64,000 nucleotides of DNA from Lycorma delicatula (GCF_047948215.1 NC_134455.1:223676526-223740525), one strand, 5' to 3'; counted from the stretch's first letter, positions 12,641 through 26,800 are shown. Notes: generated by a model not told the origin, from the letters alone. Program-made: numbers and translations.

Positions 12641-13149
12641 CCTCATATGTATAGTTGACATGCTAAATACAAGCATTATGACCTAAGGAAAGAGTTTTAA
12701 CACATCACTAATATATTATAAGATACAATGAAGTAATAATAAAGGTATTATAAATAAAAACAAAAAATGAGTAACGGGTAACATTATTTATTAATTGTAA
12801 TACATATATCTAGTAAATGGTTACTGAGCACCTTATTTTAAGTGAACATATTTAACTATTAAGATGGTGTACACATTATAAAATATTATATATATATATA
12901 TAATTACATGTAAACAGCAATCAGTAAGTTTGATTTTTAAATAACAGCAGCATCTAATTGCTTTACCTATAAACATTTGTACAATAAATAATGCAACCTG
13001 AGATCTCGCATGCTTTTGTAAGTACACATACACAGAATTTTTCATTATGCATATTCTTCAATCACCTACTCACCTATTCCTCTATTTCTCATGTTCTAAG
13101 GTTGTTTATTTCAACTTGCACACAAATGTGATTGATAACTTGTTCACAT
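12641..13149. other. No recognisable feature; TA microsatellite
   Basis: AT-rich with a TA run at about 12886-12902 and nothing else supportable. Confidence 0.5.
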
Positions 13150-13462
13150 GAAATGTACATGTACAATTTCATGTGCACAGAGGCACACATTCATATACAT
13201 GCATGTAAGCACACATCCATAAAAGCATACGTACATACATGTATAAGCAAGCACATGTGTGCATGTATTAACACACATGCTTGCATATATACTCAACACA
13301 TAACATACCACACCTATACATGCACACACACTACACCTACACATGCATGCATGCACGCATGCACACCACATGTATGCATGCATGAACACACAACCCATGT
13401 ATGCATACACACACATACCACATATCACACACAAACACACACATATATATATATATATATAT
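13150..13462. repeat. Low-complexity CA/ATGC-rich tract
   Basis: About 300 bp of degenerate CACA, ATGCATGC and TATA repeats ending in a TA run (13443-13462). Long open frames on both strands here are by-products of the repeat (Cys/His/Thr-rich). Confidence 0.85.
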
Positions 13463-14355
13463 CAAAGTCTTAATAGTTGTTTGTCAAAGAAATACCTGGA
13501 GCACCTTTTAATCGAGACCAGTAATGTGAAGCAAGTGTAAATATAGCAAAGTGACATCTGTAGCAAAGTGACTTAAGGCTAATCAGATAACAGTGACCAG
13601 AATTTTCATAGTTTGGCAATATCTGTAAATAATTACTCCATCTGGCAACATTAAAATAAACTTCAATTTCAGTGATTCAGGTTGTTTTTCAAATATACAA
13701 ATTATTCTCGAACAATTTACTACTAGTAAAATTAATACCAGTAAAAACAATCTTAGCCATAAATGAAGTTGCTGTAAAAACAATTTAACTGTTTCTTTTG
13801 GAAAATAACCAAATCTAATAAAGTTTATCATAAACTTCATCACACTATGTCAATAACACCTGGAAACATCCCTTCATTGTGATGTCACTGAGGTTTATTG
13901 ATCTTTTTAATCTTAACTAGAAACTTCCATCATAGTTGTTGACTTCATTAGCTTCCTCAATGTCACATTTAATTCCATTTTGTTTTCTTATCACATCTTT
14001 TATAAATGTCTTATACCTAATGATGATTTTTTTTCACTTGTAAAAATAAATATATCTTCACTGTCCATAAAAAATAAAACTACATAAAATACTGAAGAAA
14101 TAAATTACGCATGTTGCACTACAATTTGTTGACAAAAGACTGTGAATATGCACCTAACAGGAGGTAGCTCACCATTACCACTTTTATCTTAACTGACAAA
14201 GAGCATCAAATTTAAAAATGCACAATTTACTAAAACAAAAAAAAAACATTGTTTAATTAACAGTTAAGACAAGCATAACTTAGAGGTGGTACTGCAAATT
14301 TAGTTCAGTCTAAAAGCATTGGGCTTGTGTACGCCCAATAAATATTTTTATAATA
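13463..14355. other. No recognisable feature
   Basis: AT-rich with no coding or repeat signal that I could identify. Confidence 0.5.
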
Positions 14356-14758
14356 TCACTCTCCATAAAAAAGAATGGTACATGGGGTTGTTTGTTGTAT
14401 GTGCTAACATTTTTATTCTAGCTGCTATTGGTGGAGAGTAGACCAATGGTGGTGTGCCAGATGCTGTGCACAGTACACAAACAATTACTTCGTTAGAACG
14501 ATTTACACTTCTCAAATGATTAATACTTCTTGAATGAATCTTTCGTTCAAACTATATTTATACTTCTTGATAAGAACTATTTGTGTTTTGCAGATAAAAA
14601 AGGAAACATGGGAATAGAACTGTGTTAAAAAATCACAACTCAAGAAACAGCAAAAACATTCATGATTTTGAAGTTTTTGTTGTAAAAGTTTTAGTTATGT
14701 AATGAAACATAACCATGTAACATTTTTTTGACAGGCTGTAGGCCTGCTTTTTTTCTAG
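14356..14758 (+). mobile_element. Non-autonomous Helitron-like element, copy 2
   Basis: Starts TC after an A and ends with hairpin CAGGC-TGTAG-GCCTG (14732-14746), a T-run, then CTAG (14755-14758) followed by T. This is the classic Helitron layout: 5' TC, 3' hairpin plus CTRR, inserted between A and T, no target duplication. It is homologous to 991-1436 in opposite orientation. No open frame; about 400 bp. Confidence 0.7.
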
Positions 14759-16651
14759 TAAATCTATAAAATTCAACCTGATTTTTGCTAAGAATTGGTA
14801 ACTAATAAATCTGATCGACTATTTAGATGAAGATTAACTTTCTTCAGATATTTAACATGTAATATGTGACAACCCATATCCTTCGTGAAATAAGTCATCC
14901 TGCCACTCCGAGCCTTTAAGTATGAAAGATCTCATTTTTGGGAAGTTTTACTTCACCAATAGAATAAGGACAAGATACACAAACCCTGCAATCATCCAAT
15001 TTGCAAGTAAAATGTGAATCAAGAGGAAATTTTTCAAATTGGTAGAAATACATTTTAGTTGTTCAAGTTAGTTATAAAAGTATTACATTTATTTTATCTT
15101 TGCTAAGATTGAGTAAAATAGTCCTACACAGAGTTTGATAGAAACTAGAAGTAAAGGTTATAAATTCTTCACATGATTATATGAATATTAAAAGATTTGA
15201 ATGGCCAGATAACTTGATCTAGTACCATAAAGGAATTATACATTTATTTTCACACTATACCAGTAAATTGACATTACACTATCATCATGACATGAAACAG
15301 ATACATACTTAACACAATCATATTTCTTCCACTCATTCTTACTTATATACATTTGATCAAACATTTCATTCATAAATAATCTTGTTATACTGCTGAATAT
15401 CACAATAAATTTGTTCAAAATGGTGAGTACCTAACCTTAAACTTAATAATTAAGACATATTTCACAACATTACCTTAAGCAATAATTCCTTTTGAAGACA
15501 ATTATTATGAATTATACTGAAAACGAATAATTATATAATAATTTATGAATAATGCATCTATATACTACAAATGTAAATAAAGTAATTAAATTTAAGCTTT
15601 TACTATTGTAACTGGTAATATAAGAAAGATAGTTATTACTAATCAGTCATTACCTACAAAACTGGATAAAAACTACTGTCAATTTTATTAAAAATTTCAT
15701 TCAACATCTTGGAATTTACTTTGGATCTATTCAAAAATTTAGGCCACCTTATCTTACTATTAATAAAGATACTCTAAAATGAAGATATAATTTTTTTTTA
15801 ATTATCTTTCTTAATCCGATTTCATAAAATGTTGGCAGATTATAAAAAATGTTTTAAAGATTTCTAGCATACTCTCAGTACTGTTATAACATCCTCTGTT
15901 TATTAAGGTTTTTTTTTTCAGTTTATCTTCATTATTATTTGTTCTATAGTTACTTGTGAGTAGCCCACCTACTTTAAGGCAACTCACAAATTTGATCCAT
16001 CAAGTTTTGATTTAATTTCTTAACAAATTTAATGTGCATAATTGTCTAGATTAATAGAATACAAATAAGGTATTTAATGGCATCAAATGAATTACTACAA
16101 TATGATTAATTAAGAAACTTGTTTCTTTTATATAATATTTTAACATTTTAATTAAGATTTTTTTATATAACATTTTTAACATTTTTTTACAATTTTATTG
16201 TAACCCTGATAAATTTAATTAAATAATTGCAAAAATGGAATAGCATTAATATAAATTATAACTATAATTTAATATAAAAATATAGTGTGACAAAACTCTA
16301 AATGTTTCCTTATAATTTAATTCACATACCAAAATTCACTAAGATTTCATGTTATGCTAAATCAAATTTTATATAATTTTTATTTTATTAAAATGATTGC
16401 AAGAAAAATAAAGTACTAACTATGCCTCCACTATACCTCAACATTTTTCACTTGCGTATCTGAATAGTTATATTGAAAGTAACTTAATTTTGTATATGTA
16501 TAAAGTATAATAAAGTATGTATATTTTGTATATTAATGCAGAAGTCAACTTCTAGATATTAAGAGTGTTATTTTCCTGAAATAAAATATTTTTGATTATA
16601 AGAGTTATCTTTTTTGCAAAATGTTAAGGAACAAATTAATTCAAGCAAAGG
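14759..16651. other. No recognisable feature
   Basis: Very AT-rich with no open frame resembling a known family. Confidence 0.5.
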
Positions 16652-16699
16652 TTTTACACAGTCCATAATGATAAGCATATCATTATGGACTGTGTAAAA
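16652..16699. repeat. Perfect 22-bp inverted repeat, 4-base spacer
   Basis: Arms 16652-16673 and 16678-16699 are exact complements around AGCA. A further reversed copy of the inner CCATAATGATA follows at about 16706-16720. Confidence 0.9.
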
Positions 16700-16724
16700 A
16701 TTTGTCCATATCATTATGGACACA

Positions 16725-16888
16725 AGATAGTGTTATATCAATGAACTGCATGATTAAACATTATAACTCTTTAAAATATTATTTATTTGACACTACACAA
16801 AGCAAAAGATAGTGTTACATCAATGAACCGCATGATTAAACATTACCACTCTTTAAAATATTATTTACTTCACACTACACAAAAAACT
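16725..16888. repeat. 82-bp tandem duplication
   Basis: Units begin at 16725 and 16807 with AGATAGTGTTA and share CTTTAAAATATTATTTA. They differ at fewer than ten positions. Confidence 0.9.
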
Positions 16889-17465
16889 AACAATTTTTGT
16901 GATTACTTAGAATATTTTTATTTATTTTTTTAATTTATACATGTTAGAAGAAATTCAAATTTAATTCTTAATTAAATTTTAAAATAAAGAAGATATTTTT
17001 GTTTAAAAACCAAATCATCATAGCCCAAAATACATATACAGCTCTTATGAATAATTGTATGTATTAGTAGGTATTACTTGTATACATGAAATTATAATAC
17101 TGTATACACAATATTATGGAGAATATGGGATTCAAACAGTTCCTTAGACCATCAGCCTCAATTGGTAATAGCTAGTCAAGTCAATACATAGTAGTAGTCT
17201 AATTATTTATTAAGAGTAACGAATTTAAACCTGTGTAGGTGTATATATATATATATATATACAGTTGCTTAACAAGTTAAGCTACTGCGTGCTTCCAGGG
17301 AACTTAAAAGGGGTAATACTGCATGTTTAGGCATGTTAAAAGCCTAAACATGCACTATTATACCTTTATGTCACTCATTACATTAAATATCAATACAATA
17401 ATACCAATTACAAACATACAAATATTAAGAACAAAAATACCTTTACAATGTGTAATGCAGTGGTA
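16889..17465. other. Downstream flank of conu
   Basis: Contains a TA microsatellite (17241-17261) and a perfect 13-bp inverted repeat with a 9-base spacer (17320-17332 / 17342-17354). No coding signal. Confidence 0.6.
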
Positions 17466-17769
17466 TTTATTTAGTAGGAAATAGCACTTAAAAATAACCT
17501 AAATTCTTGACATACAAATAAGCAGAACTAATAAAAATACAATTGTTAATAAATACATTGAGCAAGCAAAATTTCATATACTAATATTTACGACAAGCAT
17601 CAGTGGAATAATGCATGTTAAAATATATAAGTTTCTTCTACAAGAAACATAAAATAACATTGAGCAGTAATTGGATTAATATATATATATATGATGTACA
17701 TTACACAAACAAATAAATTTATGCATACAAAAGTAATAGCAATGAGTAAATCCATTCTAATCCATTATT
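17466..17769 (-). other. Probable 3' UTR of conu with AATAAA
   Basis: Non-coding sequence follows the stop. An AATAAA on the minus strand at 17471..17466 lies about 300 bases downstream; another is at 17211..17206. A short TA microsatellite (about 17680-17690) lies inside. The true cleavage site cannot be set from sequence alone. Confidence 0.45.
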
Positions 17770-17891
17770 TCACTTTCGCAAGAAAGTTTGGTTACTACCA
17801 TTACGGTGATCACATCTTATAACCCATTGAGCATTGGGATTTTCTTGGTAAACAGCTAACATGAATGCTGATGGTTCAATACGTCTCTGAC
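17770..17891 (-). CDS. conu: conu exon j (last coding exon, stop TGA)
   Basis: Acceptor TTTTTCAG with two leading bases completing the Gly codon from exon i. It encodes QRRIEPSAFMLAVYQENPNA, then QWVIRCDHRNGSNQTFLRK and TGA at 17772..17770. The DLYxxNPNAEWVI-like end identifies the ARHGAP18/28/40 C-terminus. The last ~15 residues are basic and divergent. Confidence 0.94.
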
Positions 17892-20800
17892 CTGAAAAAT
17901 AAGAAGCCAACAATCTTTACTAAAAGTGTTGTGAATAAAAAATTAAAACACAGTGGAAGTGAAAATTACTTAAAATAACATAATTCAAAAAATGTAACAC
18001 TAATTTGATTGGTTTTCTTGATATTTCTAATAGAAGAGTAAAAAGTAAGAGTTACAAAGTAATGAAGTACTTCTACTAGCTGAGATTTTCTAGTCATCTG
18101 AAGTAAATTATGATGAACTAGCAAGAAAAAATATTTATATAAGTAAATATTCAAGACTGATTTACTTTGGATCACATGTGTGCACAAGAAACCAGGCCAT
18201 GTAAGTAGATAATTAGTGATAAAAATTAAATGTTTATACTATATACAGTAGGAGTCAACTTGTAAGTTAGGTTACAGTTATTAGCAAACAATATAATCTA
18301 TTACATATTTATATCTACATTATATATATCAATTGCAATATAATCTATTACAATTACACTGATAGACAAAAACGTTTTTTACTGCTTCTCTAAGTGTGAT
18401 ACCATTACTTGAATTGTTTTTTTGTACATTACAGATCTGTAAATACAATTTGTCTATCACCCTTAGTTTTAAATAAATTGCGCTTAAAAAAATATTAAGG
18501 AAAAATTAGTTAAAATCTGTAAAATTTATAATTTTGCATGGCCATACCTGTAAGAATGATTTCACTGATGCTTTTCTTTTATAAATCCTTGTTCATCACT
18601 TATGTCTCGAAGGTTGTCTGGGAAAAAATCCAAATGTGAATGGAGGAAATGTATTTTCGAAGATATATTAGATCCTGTAACTCTGTATGAAGTAAGAAGT
18701 TGATTAACAACATCGTGGTAATTGTTGGATTTTTGTTTGCAGAGAAAAGTTTTCAAACGTCTTTAAATGAAGCCCTAGCTCTACTTTCTACATTATTTAA
18801 CACTGAGTTAAATATATCATCTTTGACCAACTCTCTTATTTGAGGACTAACAAATATTCCTTCTTTAATTTTTCCTTCACTTACATTCGGAAATTTCTAC
18901 CTGATGTACAAAAATCCAGGACTATCTATTCTTCTTCATTGCTTTTACAAAATTTTCATTAGTCCTAGCTTGATATGGAGAGGGGCTAAAAAAAATTTTT
19001 TTTGGGTTCAACTAAGGGCTCATGAATAATATTTTCCCCATTTGTAGTTAAGTTGTCTCATTTCTTCCATTCCTTGGCAACATAATGTTTATCCCTTGCT
19101 TGACTGACCCATTCGCAAAGAAAATACATGTACTTAGTATAGCCTAACTGCGTGCCTAACAAAATAGCCATAACTTTCAAATCATGACATGTTCCAGCTA
19201 TGTTCTTTATAATTTATTTCTTCAAGAACATCTTTCATCACATCGTACATCTCTTTCAATTGCTTATTGCACATCAATATTTGTGCAATAAACCAAGTTA
19301 TTTTTATCGATAAAGTATTGAGAAAGTTCTTTTTATCGGCTTTGAAAGCCCAAAATTTTTGTATTTTTTTAAAGTAAATTCCAACCTTGCAGTCTTGATC
19401 CTAACAATTCAGCTTGATTTTTGATAAATTTAAATTCCTAACCAAGTCATTTAATTCACCTTGTGATATAAGATGTGGTTTATTGGAAGATAATTCAAAT
19501 TCAAAATCATTGTAATCTTCTTCAGTACTGCCTGATTCTTCATCGCTGCTTTCGAAACATACATTCAGAGATGGCTCAGGAACTAGAATAATTTCACTGT
19601 GAGATACAGGATCAATGAAGGATATTTTACAGTATGTTTAGATTTTTTAGAAATTCCAGACACACTTGTTAAACAAAAGTAACAATTGGTTACATGATCC
19701 TTTGGTTCACGCCAAACCATAGGTTCACCAAATGGCAAAGCCTTCCGTGTACCTTTGTACAATGTACAAATGAATTGTGTAACAAAATACAATTCAGGAG
19801 CTTAAAATGCTACATATATGTTGAAAAATGAAAAAAAATCCTTTTTATTAAAATTAAAAAATTTTTCAAAATTGGTGGGAAATAGAAAGATTCTGAGTTC
19901 ATATTAATTTTCAACATCAAAAAACAGATTAAAATCAAGTATCACAGATTAGGAAACAAAAATTATGTCTATTAGTAATAGAAAAAAAAATCTGATGTGG
20001 ACATCACATGACTTCCTTCTACGCCTATTAAATTACATATACACATTTTTTAAAAATGAAAAGTACATAAAATTTTATTCCATTAATAACTTCTGATATT
20101 TTTTCTTTCTTTTTTTTATTGTTATTGAATTATTATTTATTGTAATTTTTTTTTACAATCAGAGGTTAATAATTATTAATAAATCAATATATTTTTTAAA
20201 AAAAGTTAAAAAAAAAGGAGATGAAGTCGGATTTGAACCGATATGCCTTCCCCTTGTAAGATCAAAATATTTCATTACTTAAAATTTTATTTGGCTATAA
20301 CTCTGGAACCAATGAAAATAAGTATCACTTATGATATATTGTTGAAAAGCTCTCAATGAGGGCTTACTACTGCAGTTAAGAGAAAATCCAAAATAAAAAT
20401 TTTCTGAATTTTGGGCTTTTTTGGACAAGTCGACTGCAATCAAAAGGGGAGGTGCACAACTAGATATTATGACAATCCTAAATCCAAAATTCAACTTCTT
20501 ACAGCTAATTGTTTTTGAGTTATGCGAGATACATATATACATACATACATAAATATATGCATACGTATGTACAGACGTCACGCTGAAACTTGTCAAAATG
20601 AATATTTTTATTGAAATCTTTCATGATCACCATACTTCCTTTACTTTGTACAAGGAAGTAAAAAGTTATACTCGGAAACAAAGTTAACTGAATAGAAATA
20701 ATCATTCTATGCAGATTTTTAAGAAGTTTGTTTTTAATTTCTGAATAGTTATTTTCCAACATATTTTTTTTATATTTACTAAAATTTCAATTGTGCCACC

Positions 20801-23800
20801 ACATTAACAAGATAAATTATTCATAGTAAATAACATCATTATAACAATAAATAAAGATTGCAACCATAATAAAAAAGATCATTATCACATTAAACAATGA
20901 TCAGTTTTTTTACACTATATGAGGTGTCACTTAAGGAGAAAATCACTTTTGGGAATCTAGATTAGGTTTAATTTAAATATTTTCATCTTATCTTATTTTA
21001 AAATACACAAACTACAGTTATTTAACTGTGTTTGTTATTTAAGCAAAAAAGTCTTTAAATGCATATATTTTATAAATATTATATTTTAAAAAACCCTACC
21101 AATACCATGATATAAATAATAAAAATACTATGAAATTATTTGTCTGTACCTATATTTCCTCCTACTTCATGTAAAAAATGAGTCTGCAGAGCCATTTCAG
21201 GATCAGCTGTGGAAAGAAGGCAACTGAGATTGCCATTTGGAGCAAGTTCTGAAAGTGCTCTTGATTTTATATCTCTACGTCCCAACTTTGGATGACCTGC
21301 CACATTCTGAACTACAGGCATCTGTGATGCCTTTTCTACTAACCTGTTTCAAAAATGATTAAAAAATGGTATTATCCATTGTTGTTTACCATGCATTAAA
21401 ATTATTCTAACATTTTTTTTTTAAAGTTCTCTCCAGTGTATTTTATTAACACAAAATATATACATAAAACAAAAGGAATACAAAACGATAAGAAAAATTA
21501 AATTCTATAAGATGAAAAACTTTAAGAAAATTCAAGCAATATTTAATAAAACAAAACACAAATTTTAAAAATCTTCTTTATTACTCTAAGAAATTATATG
21601 TATACAGCCCAAAATAGAATAAGTAAAAAATCAGACTAACAGCAATCAAAATTAAACGAACCACCCAAAAAATATTTCACTGCTTTTTAAGATGAAAAAA
21701 ATGTATGGATGAAACTGAATTCAATTTTGAGACTTAAAATCTCGAGATTTTCAATCATGAAAATGTCCTTTGAAAACATATCTCCATGAACTAAAAACGT
21801 GAGATGTAATTTTTATTTCTTTATAATAATAAATGTTTAAAATTTACTCTTCATACACTTTATGAATTTAAAATAATTTGGATTTTTGGCTTTGAGAAAA
21901 TGATTTCTACTGCACAATATAAGTTTACCAAATAAATAAAAAAATTTTTTAAACCCTTGGACACATCATAAGTTATAAAATACTATTAAAACAAAAAACA
22001 TATTACCACCATCACTATCATTTTGCTGTGTTTTCGTATATAATTTTTATAAATAATTAATAAATATAATATAATTTGTGATCCATTACATAAAAATTGT
22101 TACAAAATCTAAGTATATTATTTCTTTTCTTTATTTGACATCTAACAACAGTATTTGGAGTAATCTTTTAATTGTTAAAAATCTTTTAATCTATTTAAAA
22201 AGCACTAAAGGTTGGATTCAACAAAGAAGGCACAGTCATTACAGTTACAGCAGCAATTGAAACTCATCGAAGTAGCAGAGGATCCAACAAATCTAGCACT
22301 ATGATTTTTTTCATGTGACATTTTTGAGGACTTTAAACTTATGCAATGTATGGTTATAATAAGGCGAAAACACGTGTTTATTAAAAGAGTACAAATTTGA
22401 TTTTAAAATTAGATAAGACAAAAGCACATATGACAGTTTCAACATATAAATTACCTAAAATATGCTATAAAGCAGAACACATCAGTCTACTATTAAGAAA
22501 TTTCTTTCCCGTCAACCGACAACTTGCATTATTTGATGAATAATAAATACAGTGTTTTAACAATTTATGCAATTAGGGATAAAAATGCTATGGTTTTTAT
22601 AGATGTCTAATACAAACTTTGATGTTCTAACATACAGATTTAAAAAATTTTTATTTTTGATAATCCTTTCCTTATAACCAGTGAAGTGAATAAACTATGC
22701 TTTTTACTTTAAAGTAAATACTGGTCAAGTAAAGTAAACCCTTGAGACTAAGTGAATAACCTTTTACTAATACTTATAAGTAAACACTTGTAACATTTGT
22801 AGTTGTCCAAGTATTTGCGAGTAGTTTCCCCATTTTGCTTTTACTTATCCAGTATTCTCTTTACTTATCAATAAACACTTATATGATTCATATCCTGTAC
22901 ATCATCATGTTCAGACACTTCTGTCAATACATCAAATGTTTCTCATGTTTTAATCAATCCAACAAATTTATAAAAATAATAAATTTTATTAAAGTTTTTA
23001 ATAAATGATAAATATAAAAAAATGGTAAAATGATAAGTAGTTTATTCCAAATCAATTTTCCAACAACAAAGCCATGATTTCATTTCTGAAATCATGTTCT
23101 GTTTTACAGAACATGCCACAAATACTTTCAGAGTTTTTCCCAATTTTACACGAACAAGATTCGCCAATATCGGGAACCGTTTCTTAAGTTGACCAAAAAT
23201 GCGTTCAATAACAACTCTTTCTTTAGAATGTTGTTTATTGAACACTTCTTCCTGCCTGTTTCCTGCTGGTATAAAAGATATTATTAACCATGGAGCAATT
23301 CTGTACCCACTGTCTCCCAAAAGGCATACTGTACCATTAAATTTAGCCATGGTTTGGCATACACTGCTCAGTCTCCAAATGCGACTGTCATGGGAGCTAC
23401 CCGGCCAAGAAGCATCAACGCTAGTGATTTTTTCAGTGGAATCACATGTTACCTGAACGTTGATGCTGGGATACTTCTTACGGTTTATGTAACAGTCTCC
23501 GTAGCGTGCTGGTTTATTTATTTCTAAATGCATGCAATCCACAGTACGTATTACACTCTGCATTTTAAAGCGAGAACTCCTTTTTCTCTTGGCTTCATTT
23601 AACTCATGAGCATTCAGTGGAAAGTGAATCCATTCAGATGCCTTTTCATTTATTTTGTTCAGAACGTAATCGAAAGTTTTGCATACTGTAGAACGGTGAA
23701 TCCCGAAGTCTTCACTGACACCTTTTGAAATCCAGGGTCTGATAAGTGCTAAAGGAGAGTTTATTTAGACAAGAGATCTTGGTCATTAGCAGAAGATTAA

Positions 23801-26800
23801 TTATTTTTATTTAAGACCTATAAGGTAAATATTTAAAAAAACATATGCAATAGGTTAATGATACTACTCCAAAGTATTTCTGGATTAAGAGTTTATCGAT
23901 TTCACAATAACCTTTAATGATGACAACAAAATTCCGAGAGAAAAGGTAAGTATTATTTATCAATTTCAATATAATCCATGTGTCAGAAAGGATGATATAT
24001 ACCACTCAGGAAGCACCTCAAATTTCCACTCCATTGATGATTAAATCCTTCTAAAAGCATGATGTAGTTTTTGAATTACCCCATAATACTTTACCTGCCA
24101 GCAATCTACTGTATAGTTAGTGATGTAGCTGGGACTTATGGTATAATTTTACATGGGCTGATTTTGTTAATTTGTATACTTCTTTAAAGGCATCGTTCAA
24201 TACTATACAATCAATAGGTTGTAAATGGTAATGTCTCTATGTTTTTATGTTTTAACAGAAAATCTATAGCATATTGGATGAATTTTGCCTACAGAAGCAC
24301 TCATACTTTTCTAGAAATATAGTGATTCAATAAAAAAATATTAACAATAAAAACATTTTTTTTTCTTAATGATTTTGCCCATATAAGCTTGAAGCTTGTA
24401 CATAGGATATGGAAATGAAACTTTGTACCATATGACAAATGCCATGCCCGACTGGGATTCGAATCTAGGACCTCTTGATTGAATTGAAAACACCCAATTC
24501 AAACAAGTATTTGATGGAAAGAGTCTAACTTTCACAGGAAAAATAAAAAGATTGGGCGTTATTAAAAATTTTAAAGTTGAGAGCACAATTAAAAGGGAAA
24601 TCAATTTATCTTATAAAACTCTCGTAAAAAAAAGGTCATCATATGGTCAATCATATTAAAATCGATCCTCAATATTTTTGGAGGTTTGTAAATAGTAAAA
24701 ATTGATTGATTAAAAACTGAAAAGGAATCTGTTATGAATAGGATCTATAACAAATTCATTATATGGATAATGTTTTCTAAAAAAGACAAAGTTAAAGTGT
24801 CTGCTTTTGTTGCTAGTTCTCAACCTATTTTTGTTAAATGTAGTTAAATCTAATTCAACAGTTAATTTATTCAAAATACTATCCAGTTCTGCTGAAGCAG
24901 GTCTTCCTATTATTTTTTATTAATAAATTCAGCAATTTAGATGTGTTGAGAGTATGTAAAAAATTAAAAAGCAAATAAACAGATGGTCCTGAATTAATCC
25001 CAGTTTACACATTTATAGGTTTGTCACAATATTTTAACTTCTCTGTTGCTGTGTATAATTTTTAATTTATGTCTAACCAAAAATACCTTTTCAGATAGGT
25101 AAACATTGACTAGAACCACACCCATTCACAAAAAAAATATGATAGAAAGAATGCGAGGAATTAAAGTAATCATAGTTTATAGCTACACTGTGTATTCTTG
25201 CTAAAATATGAGGAAAAGTGAAAAATTATCTACACTTTCGTCATAAAAATCAAACTGCTGTTAGTGAGAGGATAAGTTGTAGTCTAGTTACTAGTGCCAA
25301 TACTCATTTTTGTAAGCAAATAATTTGGAATGATGCATCAAATGAAGATGAAGGTTTAAAACTAGATTCGGTGTTGTGGCATTAAACTGGACACTGACTC
25401 CTATAAATGACTTATTCAGCTAGTTAGAGAACAGAACCTCATAGGACATACATTCACTACGAAGGATTTGAGGGCATTTAGGGCAGTGATATGGAATATC
25501 CAATACTCAGTTCTTCTTGATATTGTCTTCGAGTGTCAAGGCCATAGGATACAGAGCAGACTGTAAATGCCTGTCACCAGAAAACTGAAGAGCCGATTCT
25601 GACTTTCATTATTCATTTCGAGCCAGTGGACAATAGCAAGGAGATATTCAACCTGAAATATATAGCTAACTGTACTGTTAGGATTGAGGAACCTAGCACA
25701 CCTGGGACTGTCCAATTCATGCAGTGTCAACAATATGAGCACAGCAAAAATAACTCCATAAGGCCATACTGTTATGTTAAATGTGCCGGCAGTCATAGGA
25801 TAGCCAACTGCCAGAAAGTTGACGGAGAACTCCAGCAGCATGTGCATTGTGCTACTCAGATCACCCTACAAATTGCAAGGGTTGCAAAGTCTAAAAAGAG
25901 ATTTTAGAGAGAAAAAACAGAAAAGGAGGGCACACTTTATCCCAATTACTAAGCCTCCTGGGATTTCTATGGATACACAAGGCACTCCCCTGAGATGGAT
26001 GATAACAACTTCTCCCATCTGAGGCAGAGATCAACTGGGTATGTGAATGATTGCACAGGTGACTGTGCAATGTGAGTGTTGCCAGCAAGCATTCACCAAA
26101 GCAGTGGTCAGTGAAAAAATTCAGAATTCATCTACGACGGATAAGCTTGAAAAGTTGACAACAAGCACCGAGTTTTTGTTGCAGCAGATAGAGAAACTCA
26201 TACATAGCTCTGCTAATGAAGGTGATTCACCAAAATCTGCTGATGGCGAGGAGTCTGCAGATTGTAACATGGAAGCAAATGGAATTTTGATCATAAAAGA
26301 ATAAGAGGCATTTGTTAAGACTGAGGGGCTCAATGTTATTCTCATTTCTGAGACACATCCCACTGACTGCATCTTTTTCAGTATTCATGGCTATTTCGCA
26401 TACTTGACCATTGACCAACCACCCAAACAGCAGGGCACAGAGAGGAACAGCGCTGCTAATTAGAAATGGAATCAAGCACATTCAACTCCTGCTACTTGGG
26501 ACCAATCATATCAAACCAACTACAATTGAGTTGACTCAAGTTGACTCAATTGAGTTGGCTTAGATCCCTGAGGCTCTCTGTGATTTATAGCCCCCTCACC
26601 ATGTGGTCACAAATGAGATGATCTCTTGAGTATTTCCATTCCTTGGGTCACTGCTTCATTTCTGGAGGTAACTGAAATGCAAAGCACATCCATATTCTCT
26701 GGGGCAGTAGACTAATAACTACCCATGATAGAGTACTAAAGGAGTGAGTTACAAGGTTACAGCTCAACACTTTCTCTGGCTTGGAACCCCCAAATTTTCT

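Noticed and set aside
13132..13473. Overlapping open frames of about 100 residues on both strands
   Set aside because: They are Cys/His/Thr-rich by-products of a CA/ATGC low-complexity tract with no domain resemblance.
20220..20262. A functional tRNA gene on the minus strand
   Set aside because: Only a T-arm and a possible anticodon-loop-like stretch are visible. No acceptor 5' strand or D-arm is present.
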